Assembly: GCA_013399015.1 (NCBI GenBank) | Contig: VWZX01006840.1 | Span: 186,001-250,000 of the forward strand | Direction: 5' to 3' | Length of the DNA stretch: 64,000 nucleotides | From: Galbula dea | Lineage: Eukaryota > Chordata > Aves > Piciformes > Galbulidae | Shown here: positions 1 through 10,639 of the stretch, piece by piece | How positions within the stretch are numbered: the stretch's first letter is position 1 | Layout of the letters: every line of letters starts with the position of its first letter | The notes under the pieces: model-generated | The model's input: only the letters and a program-made list of their open reading frames with translations | Databases searched by the model: none | Told to the model about the DNA's origin: nothing | Program-made: the position numbers and the translations under genes

Positions 1-914
1 CCTGGCTGCTGGCTCCTTCCCAGGGAGGGATACACCATGCAAAAAGGGTGAAGGAACAGGGGCAGCACCCCACCAAACAGCAGGAAGGGAGATGTCCTTG
101 GGTGAGAAACAGCATCCTTGGAGCTGGCACAGCCAATGCCACCATCACTCTGGAGTCACAATAGGTTGAGAAGGAAACACAAGATATCAGCACATCTCAG
201 TGCATCAATGCTGCAGGCACCAAGCTGGCACAGGCACAATAAAATGGCAAGGTGGCACTGGCAGAAGCACTGTGCCCTCTTTGCATGAGCAACCAGCTCC
301 CTCCCTCCCATTGCCCAAACAGGGGCCCACATCAAGCCACTCTGCCACTCTCCCTCCCTCTGCTCCAGAGCCAGAAGGATCCAGGGGTGTGGGATAGGGC
401 TGGTGGAACCACCCTTTTCTGTGCCACCCCCACAGTCAATGGGCTGTGGATAGCCAAGAGCTGGGGTCGTGCCTTGGTGCTGGTACAAAGATGCTTTATA
501 TCTGGCAAGGGTTCCTTGCTAAGAGCAGTAGAGGACCATACCCAGGTGTGACACCATGCATTGGTGTAACCATATGCTGGAGGATGTGTCACTGAGATTC
601 TCTGAGTTAAACCTGTGTCCCTTACCCAACATTTCTATAAGGGCAATAAAAAGCTAAGTGCAGGTGAGGTTGAGGTGTGTGGTAACAGCTGTGACAGAAA
701 CCTCCACAGCTGGATGGGAGATTTTGGAAATCCTGCCATAGCCTTGTGGGTTTTTTAACAACCTCTGAACCTTATCAAAGTGCACAAAAGGCCACAGGCT
801 TCCTATTTGCAAGGGACATGTTAGGAAAACAACAGCCATTTCTGCCAAACCTGGCCTGACCCTGTGTGGCTCGAGCCCTGCATCATGAGCACCCTTAGGC
901 AGTTGACTCCCCTT
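1..914. other. Intergenic sequence, nothing recognised
   Basis: Mixed-composition DNA. The open frames here are short, overlap on both strands and have no recognisable domain. No repeat family was identified. Confidence 0.5.
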
Positions 915-1392
915 ACTACATGAAGGACATTGAGGTGCTGGAGTGTGTCCAAAGAAGAGAAACAAAACTGGTGAAGGGTCTAGAGCACAACTCTTCTGAG
1001 AAGCAGCTTGAGGGAACTGGGGTTGTTTAGTCTGGAGAAAAGGGGGCTCAGAGGGGACCTTCTTACTCTCTACAACTACCTGAACAAAGGTTGTAGTGAG
1101 GTGGGAGCTGGTCTCTTCTCCCAAAGGAACAAATGATAGGACAAGAGGAAATGACCTCAGGTTGTGTCAGGGGAGGTTCAGGTTGGATATCAGAAAAAAT
1201 TTCTCTGCTGAAAGAATGGTTAAGCATCAAGAATAGGCTGCCCAGGGAAGGGGTGAAGTCACCATCCCTGGAGGTGTTCAAAAAATGTGTAGACATGGCA
1301 CTTTGTGACACGGTTTAGTGACATGGGGGTGTTGGGTTGACGATTGGACTTGATGATCTTACAGGTCTTTTCCCACCTAGATGATTCCATGA
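915..1392 (+). mobile_element. CR1 LINE fragment (3' end)
   Basis: This reads in CR1 sense orientation, from GTGTCCAAAGAAGAGAAAC through TTGTTTAGTCTGGAGAAAAG to the 3' terminus (TTGGACTTGATGATCTTACA, then GATGATTCCATGA). It resembles the fragments at 4448, 20007 and 49750 (CAAGAGGAAATGACCTCA type). It is 5'-truncated and carries several small changes, so it is an old non-coding copy. Confidence 0.88.
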
Positions 1393-4300
1393 TGCCTTGG
1401 CTCCTGCTGCTTCCCCCAGTACTTCTGCAGAGGACAGACCTTGTCCACAGTGAGCCCATTTGGTGTTCTCCTGGTTCAGCACCAGGGTAGGTTGTTTCTC
1501 CATGTCTTACTTGGCCTAGAATGTAACATGTTCCTTCATTTCACATTCCCTTATGCACCAGGACTGAGTGTGAACTGTCCATAGGTGCTGTAACACACAG
1601 CTCCAGGTCCTGCAGCCTTGTGACAGACATCAGGCTGGAAAGAATCACTTAAAGCACATGGGAACATGTCCAAAAGGTCCTTGTGCTGTGGGACAGAGAG
1701 CAAGAGGTGGCACAACAGCTGGGTTCCCAGCCCTGCTGAGAACTGGGTAGTGGCTGGGCTGAGTTCATGCTGGGGACTCCAGATCTGCTCCCAGCCAGCT
1801 GCTTGGAAAACAGCAGCTCTGTTCTCTGATGACAGCCTAGGACTGGACACAGCCTGGCTTTGTCCTCACCATTAGAAAGTAGCACTGCAAAGTGCACATA
1901 TACAGAACCTCCCTAGCATTTCTCAGTGCTTCTGATCACTGCCAGCAGATTTGGCTGCATTCTGAAACCCTCATCCTCCACAGGTTCCCTCTGACTCCAG
2001 ATGTTATTGTGATTTTTTATATCTGGTAAGAATTAGGCAAAACCTCTTCCTTTGTACACAGGGGCCAGTGTACAGGCAGGGGCAGGGGGTCTGATGCCTG
2101 TGCTCAACCCTGATGGGACAATGCAGAAGTAACATTGAATGTCCCCTTCCTCCAAACCATGCCAGCCTGCCTGGTCAGGACCTGCAACCCAAGCCCTGTC
2201 TGCTCCATTTTATGACCAAAACAAGCCATAAATCTCCTTCTGCAGAGCTGAAAGGTGCAATTGCTTTTCTGAGGTGCAGGTTTTTCCTTGCACAACTTGT
2301 AGCATCACGTGAGGGAAATCTGTAAGTAAAAGTCAAGCTGGAGCCATTTATAACGGCAGTGCCACGGTTGTTACTGCTGACAGCTGCAATTACAGGCACT
2401 CCCTTCAATCCTTCCTCACTGGAGAAGAACAGAGCCAGCACCAGAGCAGAGAAAGGGTTGGGAGCAGCTTTTCTAGAGCTGCATCCCCTCTCTGGTGGAC
2501 TTTGTCATCCATGGGCAGCACTCAGGGTGAGTTTCAGGGAGGAATGTAGGATGGGGAGTAACACCCAGTAAGGAGGGTTTGGAGAGGGAAGCAGGATGCT
2601 CACAAGTAAGGAGAGCTCATTGAACTCATCAGCTGGTCCTCACCTCCATGGGCAGGAGAGGGGATTGCCCTGGGGCTGTGCAGGGACAGACAGCAGGTCC
2701 AAGAGTTCACTGGGGAGAAATGCTGCTGATGGCCTGCAGGTTGGAGTAGTATTCCCAGTGGGTCACTGCCAGACACTTCTTTCCAACACCATGGTCTAGA
2801 TCTCCTGCCTGGGAGTTGTTCCACGTGTGATAGGCAGGTAGGCACCGGGGTGGGGTCAGCTGCAGTGACTGGGGAGCTGTCAGGGGACTTGGGAGCTGAG
2901 TACTAGTGGGATGAAGAGGACTTTGCCTAGGGGACCTGGAGAGGAAAGTAAGGGATGTCTGTGGCCTTGCAGTGACAGGGCAGTGACAAATGGAGCCATT
3001 ACTTGCTGTCTGCTGCCACATAAAGATGTGAAATGAGGAGGAGCTGGAGTGAAGCAGGGGAGCATGGAGATGGCAGCCTTGCAACAGCCCAACCTCAGTG
3101 GTGCTTTCCTGCTGAACACCTCAGCTCTTAGTGCAGTTTCAGGGAAACTGAAGTATCTGAAAGTGAGCTAAAGTGTCTGAAAGTGAGCATCAGCTTAGGT
3201 GGGAAAAAAAAAAAACAAAACAGCCTTAAAAAGTGGCTCTTTATTTTGCTGTTTCCAATGAATACTACCCAGGACTTTGTTTCAAAACTAAGAGCTCGGC
3301 TGCGGATTTTGCACACATGCATGAAAAAAGGTGGGGAAGGATGGAGCAGGAGGCAGAGCAAAGGGAAACAAAGCCAAAACTTTTTGTATTTGTTTCACAC
3401 CAAGAAAAAACACTCTAGGTCAACCAAAAGGAAATTTCTCCTGATGTTTTTGGTTTTAATTTAGAACACAAAACACCCCACAAAATTTCATCTGACTGCC
3501 TCAAACCAAGAAGACTTAGTGGTGAGATCTCCCTCTCCATGGAAAGAAGCACTATTTGCACAACTCCAACTGCAACCTTTGAACCACTATCCAGCTGCTG
3601 TGTTGCAACAACACTGTTGCTGCTATCAGCTCAGCAAGGCTTCAGGCATGCTTGGGGAGCAGTGCTTGGCACCTGCCAGGAGACTTTTTCCACCAGTATT
3701 TAAGAGGTTTAATGATATGCAGGGGAGAGAGGAGATTTATGCACTTCTGAGCAGGTTAATGCATTCCTGTTTCATCATGGCTACTGATTTGTATTCATCA
3801 CAACCCAGGACTTTATGGAAGGAGGGAATCAATGTTTTATTGATATCTAAAAACCCTGTATGATGGATGTGCTAATTACACATTTTCCCCTTTATTTTAC
3901 ACAAACAAATGGCCTCAGTGCTGCAATGCATGAAGGTAAAATGTGGAACAGAGCCAAACTCCATGGAGGTGATGCATGCTGAGGGACATCTTGCTTATGC
4001 CAGGCAGGGCAGAAACCTTGGCCCTTTGTTTTGCTTCTTCCTTGGCCAGGATTGAGTTTTGGTTCCCCATTGCCTGCAACTCCATTTCCATTTGATGGCA
4101 ATCACCTCCCTTGTCAGGGCCAGGGGGGCATGGCTCTCACTGCCATGCTGAGGGCTCCTGGCTGCTCCAGCTCCACTGGCTCCCAGAGATATTGATCAGG
4201 GTGCAGGTTTGCTCTGCCCTGCTAACAGGGGACACGTGCACAGGGTGAAAAACGAGCAGGGTTGATTTCATGTCTCTGCTGAAGCAGTAAGCATGCAGAG

Positions 4301-4447
4301 TACAGGGGCAGCAGTGTTCATCTTCTCTCATTCCCCTCTCACTGCAAGAGCAAAGGTGAGCTAGGTGCCATGACATGTATTGTGTGTAGCAGTACATGTA
4401 AAGGATCCATATTCCAAATGGCAATCACAGCTTGAGGGATGCACACA
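1393..4447. other. Intergenic sequence
   Basis: Apart from the 19-bp duplication at 3151 and an A-rich tract near 3205, I see no gene, RNA or repeat. None of the short open frames shows a domain. Confidence 0.5.
3151..3188. repeat. 19-bp tandem duplication (two copies)
   Basis: AAGTATCTGAAAGTGAGCT is followed directly by AAAGTGTCTGAAAGTGAGC. Confidence 0.8.
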
Positions 4448-4653
4448 TGGAAAAAATTCTTCCCTGAAAGAGTTGTTGGCCACTGGCACAGGTTGCCCAG
4501 GGAAGTGGTGGAGTCACCATCCCTGCAGGAGTTTAAAAAACATATAGATGTGGTCCTGAGGGAAATGGCTTAGTGGCTTGGTGGTAATAGGTTAGTGGTT
4601 GGACTTGAAGATCTTAGAGGTCTCTTCCAGCCTTAATGGTTCTGTGATTCTGA
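4448..4653 (+). mobile_element. CR1 LINE fragment (3' end)
   Basis: This contains AAATTCTTCCCTGAAAGAG, TTGCCCAGGGAAGTGG and GGAGTCACCATCCCTG. It ends with GACTTGAAGATCTTAGAGG and the TTCTGTGATTCTG terminus typical of CR1. Only the last 200 bases or so are present. Confidence 0.85.
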
Positions 4654-7600
4654 GCCTACCTAACAAGTTGGTTGCTGCTCCAGCCTGAGCCCCACACAAG
4701 ACCTCCTCCTGGAGGAGGAAAGTAGGATGGCTTTGCTTGATGCAAGGAGCCACTATGCTCTGAGATCTGCCTTCTGAACAGGTGACATGACATCTGGGGA
4801 GCCACCAGACCAGTGAAATGACCTTCTTGTTGCAGGATCAGGAATAGATATGAGGTGGTAGCTCCATAGAGGAGAAGATAGGATAAAGCATGGAACCCAA
4901 CACATTGCACCACTGTGACACCTGCCAGAAGCTTGCAGCTTGGCTTAGTTTTTTCACAGTGAGGACTTCATCATCTTGAGAAAAAACTCTCAGTGATCAG
5001 CCTCATGTCTTGCCAAGAGGAGGCTTTGGCAGGCAGCTTTGCCATCCATGCAGCTCCAGGCTTCATCAGCAGGCAAAGCATGGCCCAGTCTGGATTTCCT
5101 TAGCTTTGAAGGGGCGTGGTGATGTCCTATGTGGCAAAGGCAAAGGCTCAGTCAGGAGCAAGTTTCCCCTTGGTCCCTCATGTGCCCTGCACACACAATG
5201 ATGGTGGGAGGCATGGTGGGGAGGAGGCATCTCTCCTTGGGACATGGACACAAATGGTAACTATCCCAAGAAGTGATGAGGGAGTTGGAGGAGATGAGAG
5301 CTGTGGCAAGAGAACACATGCAGGGGGTACCTTGGAGTTGCTCAGGAAACAGTAGGGGACGTCTATTAAGCAGAGGTGCAGCTCTGCCTGTAGCAGAGGT
5401 GACATATGTCAGGTCAAGGCATGCTGGTGACTGTGGCAGGGAAAAAGAGAATACCCAGGCTCCCCCTGCTCCCCATGCCTTTTGCCCTTGGGAGGGCACA
5501 CATGCCCTCAGCCTCCTCCTCCATGGACAGGTGCCTACCATAGCAAAATGCATGGCCAGAAACAAACCAGCTCTTAATTACCTCTTTCTCCTTTTGTTGT
5601 GGAGAAAAAAAAGATGTAATCATAGCTTAGCTCAGAGGGATCCTTTCAGATGTTCCTTTCAGGCTGGTCAGGGTTTGGTGTGTGCAATGGCCTCTGCCCT
5701 CTGCAGAGGGGCAATGACATGTCTCCAGGCTGACCAGCAGGATGGATATGATAATTATACTGGGATATTTTTTCCCCTGCTTGGCACTGCTGGTCACAGC
5801 CTATTATTGTGTCTCTGTGATCCCAGAGGATCTGGGGCCGACCCAAGGGCTCTGCACGATTTTCTTTACCACTCAGTGCCTGTAATGCTTCTGGGTTGGT
5901 GCACTCTGCAGCCAGAGACTGCCACAGTTTGGCCCAGCTCATACTGGGATGATTGGGCTGTCTCATCCCTGTACTGTTTTGTGTTGTTGCATCCAGCACA
6001 AGGGCATCAGCACTGGCATCCCCAAGCCTCAGTCCTGCCTTCTTCCAGGCTGCTAGGGACCAGCAACTAAATCAACATCATCCCATAGAGCAGGTGCAAT
6101 ACCTCTGAGTCCAACATCCACAGCCTCACTCTTTCTATGCTAGGCTCCTAAAACCTCCACAGGTGCCTTGCATCAAACCTGCTCCTGTGCCTGACAAAGC
6201 AAGGGGGTGGGAGGAAGGATCAGGCCCTTGCTGCAGTTGCTCTTTAAAAGAAAAGCAAGGAAAAAGTGAGAGATCTAGTAGGAGCTCTAAGTGCTCTAGT
6301 GAATAAAGCCAGCAAGGTAGGGAGGCCTCTCCCACTATGCAGACAATCCAGAGACCATGTGGAGGATGTGCACTTCAGTTCATTTGCTGTGAGGACTTTT
6401 TCCAAGCCATCCAAAGAGGGTTTCAGTCTGCTAGCCTGCCCCTTGCTGAACACCAGCAAGCTTGGACCAGGCAGTGCTTCCTCATGGTGAGCAGGGTTGG
6501 TCAGGGTGACACAGGCTGGATGGAGCCAAATGGCTTCTGGTGGGGAGTGGAGGGGAGGATGAGTTCGCTGTAAATATTGCAATCTGTTTATGAGGCTGGG
6601 TGTTAAGCACACACTGCAGAGGAGTTGTTATTTTTTATTTGCAAGTGGCAAATCCAAGCTGTTTCCACCTTTCACTCCCTTCTCTGTTTGAACCAGGGCT
6701 TCATCCCCCCTACACAGCCAAGGAGGCTGTGGGGACTATAGATCTACTTGCAGGGCACCCTTTCCCTTCAGCAGGCAGCCCTGGGCAGAGTGAGCACTTG
6801 CAGGCACTCTTCCAGCTCCAGCACAGTTGAGCCTATCTCTGCTGTGATACGGGGCAGAAACTGGTCCCCTGCAACCTCTCTGGCAGTACTGGGATGCAGG
6901 GGTCTCCTCCTGCTCTGGGCAAGGCTATGGTGTAGCTACACTCTCACGGTTGGTCTCTGACTCCCTTCTTGTATGCATAGCCCAGGGAGAGGGACACTGC
7001 CATCGCTTGGTGGCCCAGTGGGAGAGTGGTGGTGGCCCTGCAGGGCCATGTCCAGGCAATCCAGTGCTGCTCCAGCTTGCTGCACTGCCTGCATTGGGAC
7101 TATTTTGCCCCTTAAGTAAAACCTCTTACACCCAGTGAGGCTGTGAAAGGAGGAAGAGAATCAAAACCAGCTCACAGCTCTGGTGGAAGGTATTACATTT
7201 TTCTACAGCTATTACATTTACTCTGCAAGCCTTCAGGGTGGAAAGATAGAAGGTGGGGTTGTGCATTGCTCTCAGACTGCACAGGTGAGTCTGTGGTGTC
7301 TGGGACACAGCCAGGAGACCACAAGTGAGCCTGTAGTGTCTGGGACATGGCCAGGAGACAACAAGCAGCTGTATGGATGGACTATGTTTCACATAGGACA
7401 CACTTCCATCCTCTTTTATCCTCATCCTTGTGCCCAGGGGAATGGGAGCACATTCAACACTCATTGAGACCTCTAAAACCAGGGTGCAAAACCTCTTTGC
7501 CCCAGCATGCCCACCCATGATGGGGTCACGCTGTAGGACAGTCCCTCCCCTCGATGGAGCAGGCTGGGGGAGATCAGCGTGCCCCAGCAAAGGTGGCCGG

Positions 7601-7739
7601 TGGCCAGAGGAGGAGTGGGTCGAGGTGCTGTTGAGGTGGCCAAGATTTCCACAGGGGACTGAGGACTGCCATTTGCTGAGGCTGGGGGTGGAGGAGGGAG
7701 ATGGACTCGACAGCTGTGCCAAGGAGGGAGAGGAGGGTA
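4654..7739. other. Intergenic sequence
   Basis: This holds the 40-bp dimer at 7281 and a 265-codon open frame at 5273-6070. The frame's Cys/His/Trp/Leu-rich composition and lack of a domain suggest chance. Nothing else was recognised. Confidence 0.5.
7281..7360. repeat. 40-bp tandem duplication (two copies)
   Basis: Copies at 7281-7320 and 7321-7360 share GTCTGGGACA, then GCCAGGAGAC, at exactly 40-base spacing, with several substitutions. No function is evident. Confidence 0.8.
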
Positions 7740-8040
7740 AAAACTTTCCGCCCGAAGTAGATACCGAGCTAAATATAAACCGCCTTTGGGCTGGCGCTTG
7801 GCCGGTACCCCCGCAGGGCCACCATCGGCACTCTGCACCCCGGGAGGATGCTGGCTGACATCCCGCACGCTCCCTCCCCGCCGCCGCCGCCGACACCGCC
7901 CAGGGCTCCTCTCCAGCCCGGTGCGGCCCGAGAGTGCCCTCCTGCGGCAGCAAGGACGCGGCGGACCCCTCCCCTCTCCCACCGGCATGGCAGCCGGCAC
8001 GGGCAGCGGTCGACGGCTCGATATCCTGTCGGAGATCGGT
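7740..8040. promoter_or_regulatory. Orphan CpG-rich patch
   Basis: The sequence is GC-rich with many CpGs and a short CCGCCGCCGCCGCCGAC run near 7880. It stands out from the AT-richer flanks and ends where CR1 sequence starts. No exon is recognised here. It could be a CpG island of an unannotated transcript or a GC-rich repeat fragment. Confidence 0.35.
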
Positions 8041-8692
8041 GACCAGTGGTGTCCTTCAGGGGTCTGTACGGGGACCGGTGCTGTTCAATATCTTCCTCAA
8101 TGGCATAGCGGGGTCGAGCGCGCCCTCAGTAAGTCTGCAGCTGACACCAAGCTGAGGGGTGCGGGTGACACGCCTGAGTGATGGGACCTATCCAGAGGGA
8201 CCTGGACAAGCTGGAGAAGTGGGTCCATGTGAACCTCATGAGGTTCAATAAGGCCAAGTGAAAGGTCATGCACCTGGGTTGGGGCAATCCTTGATATCAA
8301 TCCAGGCTGAGGGATGAAGAGACTGAAAGGAGCCCAGAGAAGGACTTGGAGGTGCTTGTGGGTGAAAAGCTGGACATGAGCTAGCAATATCCGCTCACAC
8401 CCCAGAAGCCAGATGTATCCTGGGCTGCATCCAAAGGACGGTGGCCAGTAGGCTGAGGGAGGGATTTTGCACCTCTGGGGAGACCTCACCTGCAGTGCTG
8501 TGTCCAGCTCTGGAGTCCTCAGCACAAGAGACACATGGACCTATTAGAGCAGGTCCAGAGGAGACCACAAAGGTGAACCAAGGGCAGAAGCCCTCTGCTG
8601 TGAGGAGGGAGTTGAGCTTGTTCAGCCTAGATAAGAAAAGACGTTAGAGAGACCTTAGTGGAGCCCTTCAGTATTTAAAATAGGTCTATAAG
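8037..8692 (+). mobile_element. CR1-like LINE fragment with end of reverse transcriptase
   Basis: The first part reads as degraded RT (VTSG, then GSV, then GPVLFNIFLN), followed by the usual CR1 C-terminal region and GTATTTAAAATAGGTCTATA. It is divergent and has frameshifts and stops. It is joined directly to a CpG-rich sequence on its left and to an LTR-like sequence on its right. It belongs to a subfamily older than, or different from, the intronic copies. Confidence 0.75.
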
Positions 8693-9500
8693 AGATATGT
8701 GTGGCTGACAGCTGGTCTGTAGGCCTCATGGAGTCAACGGGCTTCGACCTGAACAAGATCTCACTGTATCCTTGAGAATGCTGAAGCAGTAACATCAAAG
8801 GAGGACATGAACAATGAAGAAAGGGTCTAAGATGCAGCTATGGGGCAAAAAGTTAAGGCATACTGCCATGAACGGTGTGACCAATAGTAGCTGGAGACTA
8901 AACTAACCTTAGCCAATTAATAAATTGCATGAATACTTACAGTTGTCTCCCAAAGTAAAAAGGATGCTTGCTAACAATAGAGGGTGGTCTTTTTGCCCAT
9001 CTTGCTATCTAGCCTTTTGCCCTCTTGCTTATTAGACTATTGTAATTAGTTATTAGCCTTCTGTATAATAAAACTGACCAACACTGCACGAACACTGTGC
9101 CTGTGTGCGTGTGTCGTGATCGTGTCAACTACAAAGCAACGACGACACCCAGACCCCTGCCAAGCAGCGAAAGCCCGTGCAGAGGCACCAAGAGTCCTGC
9201 CAAAAAATAAAGGGCTTTGTTGACCCTTACAGAGCCTTACCATGCCGTATTGAATCCTACAGACACCTGCCGACCCCTACAGAACCTTGCTGGCAACGAC
9301 ACACCACTGCCGAATCCCACAGAGCTCTACAGAGCCCTACCGAAGCATACAGACACCTATAGAGACTTGTGGACTCCTGCAGACAGACACACAGCAAGAG
9401 GGACTGCGGCAGACCTTGACACAGCACTGCAGAGATCAACGGACACCGAGAGAGTTCTACTGGCCCGCCGGCAGCCGGCGCTGCACTAAAGAGTGCCTGC
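8693..9500 (+). mobile_element. Endogenous retrovirus LTR and leader remnant (probable)
   Basis: An AT-rich segment leads to an AATAAA signal at 9067-9072 and a GT-rich stretch (TGTGCGTGTGTCGTG), which is LTR R-U5 layout. A plausible LTR runs from TGTAGGCC near 8718 to AACTACA near 9132. About 350 bp of C/A-rich leader with repeated TACAGA words follows. No gag, pol or env frame is recognisable and no second LTR was found. It is therefore a partial, non-coding relic. The family was not identified. Confidence 0.45.
9220..9400 (+). repeat. Irregular TACAGA-word repeat tract
   Basis: About eight copies of a (C/T)(T)ACAGA(G/C) word occur at intervals of about 10-30 bases (for example TTACAGAGCC, CCTACAGACACC, CCTACAGAACC, CTACAGAGCC, CATACAGACACC). 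The tract is degenerate, not a clean tandem array, and lies within the presumed retroviral leader. Confidence 0.5.
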
Positions 9501-9539
9501 TTCTTCCTCCTACGATGGCGTTCAAACCTGTCCACTGCT

Positions 9540-9810
9540 GGACACCACAAATCCCACCCACTCTTGGCCTCCCACCCAACCCTTCCTGGCCTCTACCCCT
9601 TCTCAGCCTCCCACCACCTCTCAGCCTCCCACCCCACCTCTGGCCTCCTGCTCACAGTAGGCTGGTTTAGTGTGTCTGAGGGATATTTGGGGGTGTCTTG
9701 CTCCGGTTTGGGACTGTTGTGGGCTTTTTTGGAGTGCTTCTGGGCGGTTTTGGGGTGGTTTAGGCTGGTTTGGGGCTCCTTGGGCTTGTTTGGCCATTTT
9801 GTTACAGTGC
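9540..9810. repeat. C/T-rich then G/T-rich low-complexity tract
   Basis: From 9540 to 9655 the + strand is pyrimidine-rich with repeats of GCCTCCCACC. From 9660 to 9810 it is G/T-rich with many GG-GGGG runs (GGGCGGTTTTGGGGTGG). No coding potential is seen. The G runs could allow G-quadruplexes. Confidence 0.6.
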
Positions 9811-10098
9811 TTTGTGGTGGCGGGACAGATCCGTCACCCCCCTCTGCCCTGTGACCTTCCCATCCCAGCCCCACTGCCTTCCTGTCTCTGGCAGCTTTAG
9901 GGTGTAGTCTCTCTCCCCACGCTCGTTGCTGTAGTACTGCAAGAACATGATGGTAACTATCACCACTGACACTGCAGCAGAAGTCCTCAGTAGCAGATGG
10001 GAGCCAGGCTCAGGGCCTGGATCCTGGTACTGGATTCAGGAACTTATGTATCAGGATCGAGGGCAGTCCAGAAAGATTTCTCCTCAGATGACAGCCAT
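9802..10098 (-). pseudogene. Decayed small ORF with a membrane segment (unrecognised)
   Basis: On the minus strand an ATG at 10098 and a TAA at 9802-9804 are in the same frame, 99 codons apart counting the stop. Three in-frame TGA codons interrupt it (10084-10086, 10051-10053 and 10036-10038). Each is one C-to-T change from CGA, which fits CpG decay. Codons 22-98 are open and include a hydrophobic stretch TSAAVSVVIVTIMFLQYY, followed by a charged NERGERD tail. That fits a single membrane span. I do not recognise the family. It could be a host membrane-protein relic or part of an old retroelement. Confidence 0.35.
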
Positions 10099-10142
10099 TG
10101 AAGAACAAGAGAAGAAGACAGAAGAAGGAACTGACCCTTGAG

Positions 10143-10149
10143 TTTTATA
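10143..10149 (-). promoter_or_regulatory. TATA-like box upstream of the decayed minus-strand ORF
   Basis: The minus strand reads TATAAAA about 45 bp upstream of the ATG at 10098. It is preceded by CTGACCAACTAAGTATTCC. The arrangement resembles an LTR-type or other TATA promoter. From memory it is similar to avian ERV promoter regions, but this was not checked. Confidence 0.3.
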
Positions 10150-10446
10150 TTGAATATGACACATATGGAATACTTAGTTGGTCAGTTTAGGGTCACCTGT
10201 CCTGTCTGCTCCTCCCTGAAGGTGCAGCTTTGCTTTGCACCCCCCAACATGAGACACAAGATTTAGCAGCGACCTTGCTTTGCATACCAATCCCTGGTAG
10301 TAAATCTCAACGTTAGGCCTTATCACTGCTAGAAGCAGGCAGGATCTGTAAAAACATGCTGCCAGTCTCAGAAAGAGCAGTTACTTAGAAGAGCTTTAGC
10401 TGAAAAGTAAAATCATTGAACAGAATTAGTTCTGTTCTAACCCAAA

Positions 10447-10629
10447 CGAGGAGAGTGGTGAAACACTGGCCCAGGCTGCCCAGAGAGGTGATAGATGTCC
10501 CATGCTAGGTGAGGTTGCCTGGGACTGTGAACAGCCTGATCTAGCTGCAGACGTCCCTTCTCACTGCAGGCGTGAGGGTGGATTAGATGGCCTTTAAAAG
10601 TCCCTCCCAGACCAAACCAGACTGTGATT
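10447..10629 (+). mobile_element. CR1 LINE 3' end next to the ACBD6 promoter
   Basis: GAGAGTGGTGAAACACTGGC, CCCAGAGAGGTGATAGATG and GGATTAGATGGCC, ending ACCAAACCAGACTGTGA, match the terminal region of a CR1 subfamily. It ends about 140 bp upstream of the ACBD6 ATG, at the edge of the CpG island. Confidence 0.8.
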
Positions 10630-10639
10630 GGTTTGCAGC

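Noticed and set aside
5273..6070. 265-codon open frame on the + strand
   Set aside because: No recognisable domain and non-coding-like composition (many Cys, Trp and His), with overlapping open frames on the other strand. No splice or promoter context supports a gene.
9177..9489. Short open frames with repeated PTE-like peptides
   Set aside because: The repetition comes from the TACAGA word repeat in the presumed retroviral leader and shifts frame repeatedly, so it does not look coding.
1..10600. First exon of the upstream neighbour (XPR1 expected from vertebrate synteny)
   Set aside because: No matching start exon was recognised on either strand, so it presumably lies outside the window.
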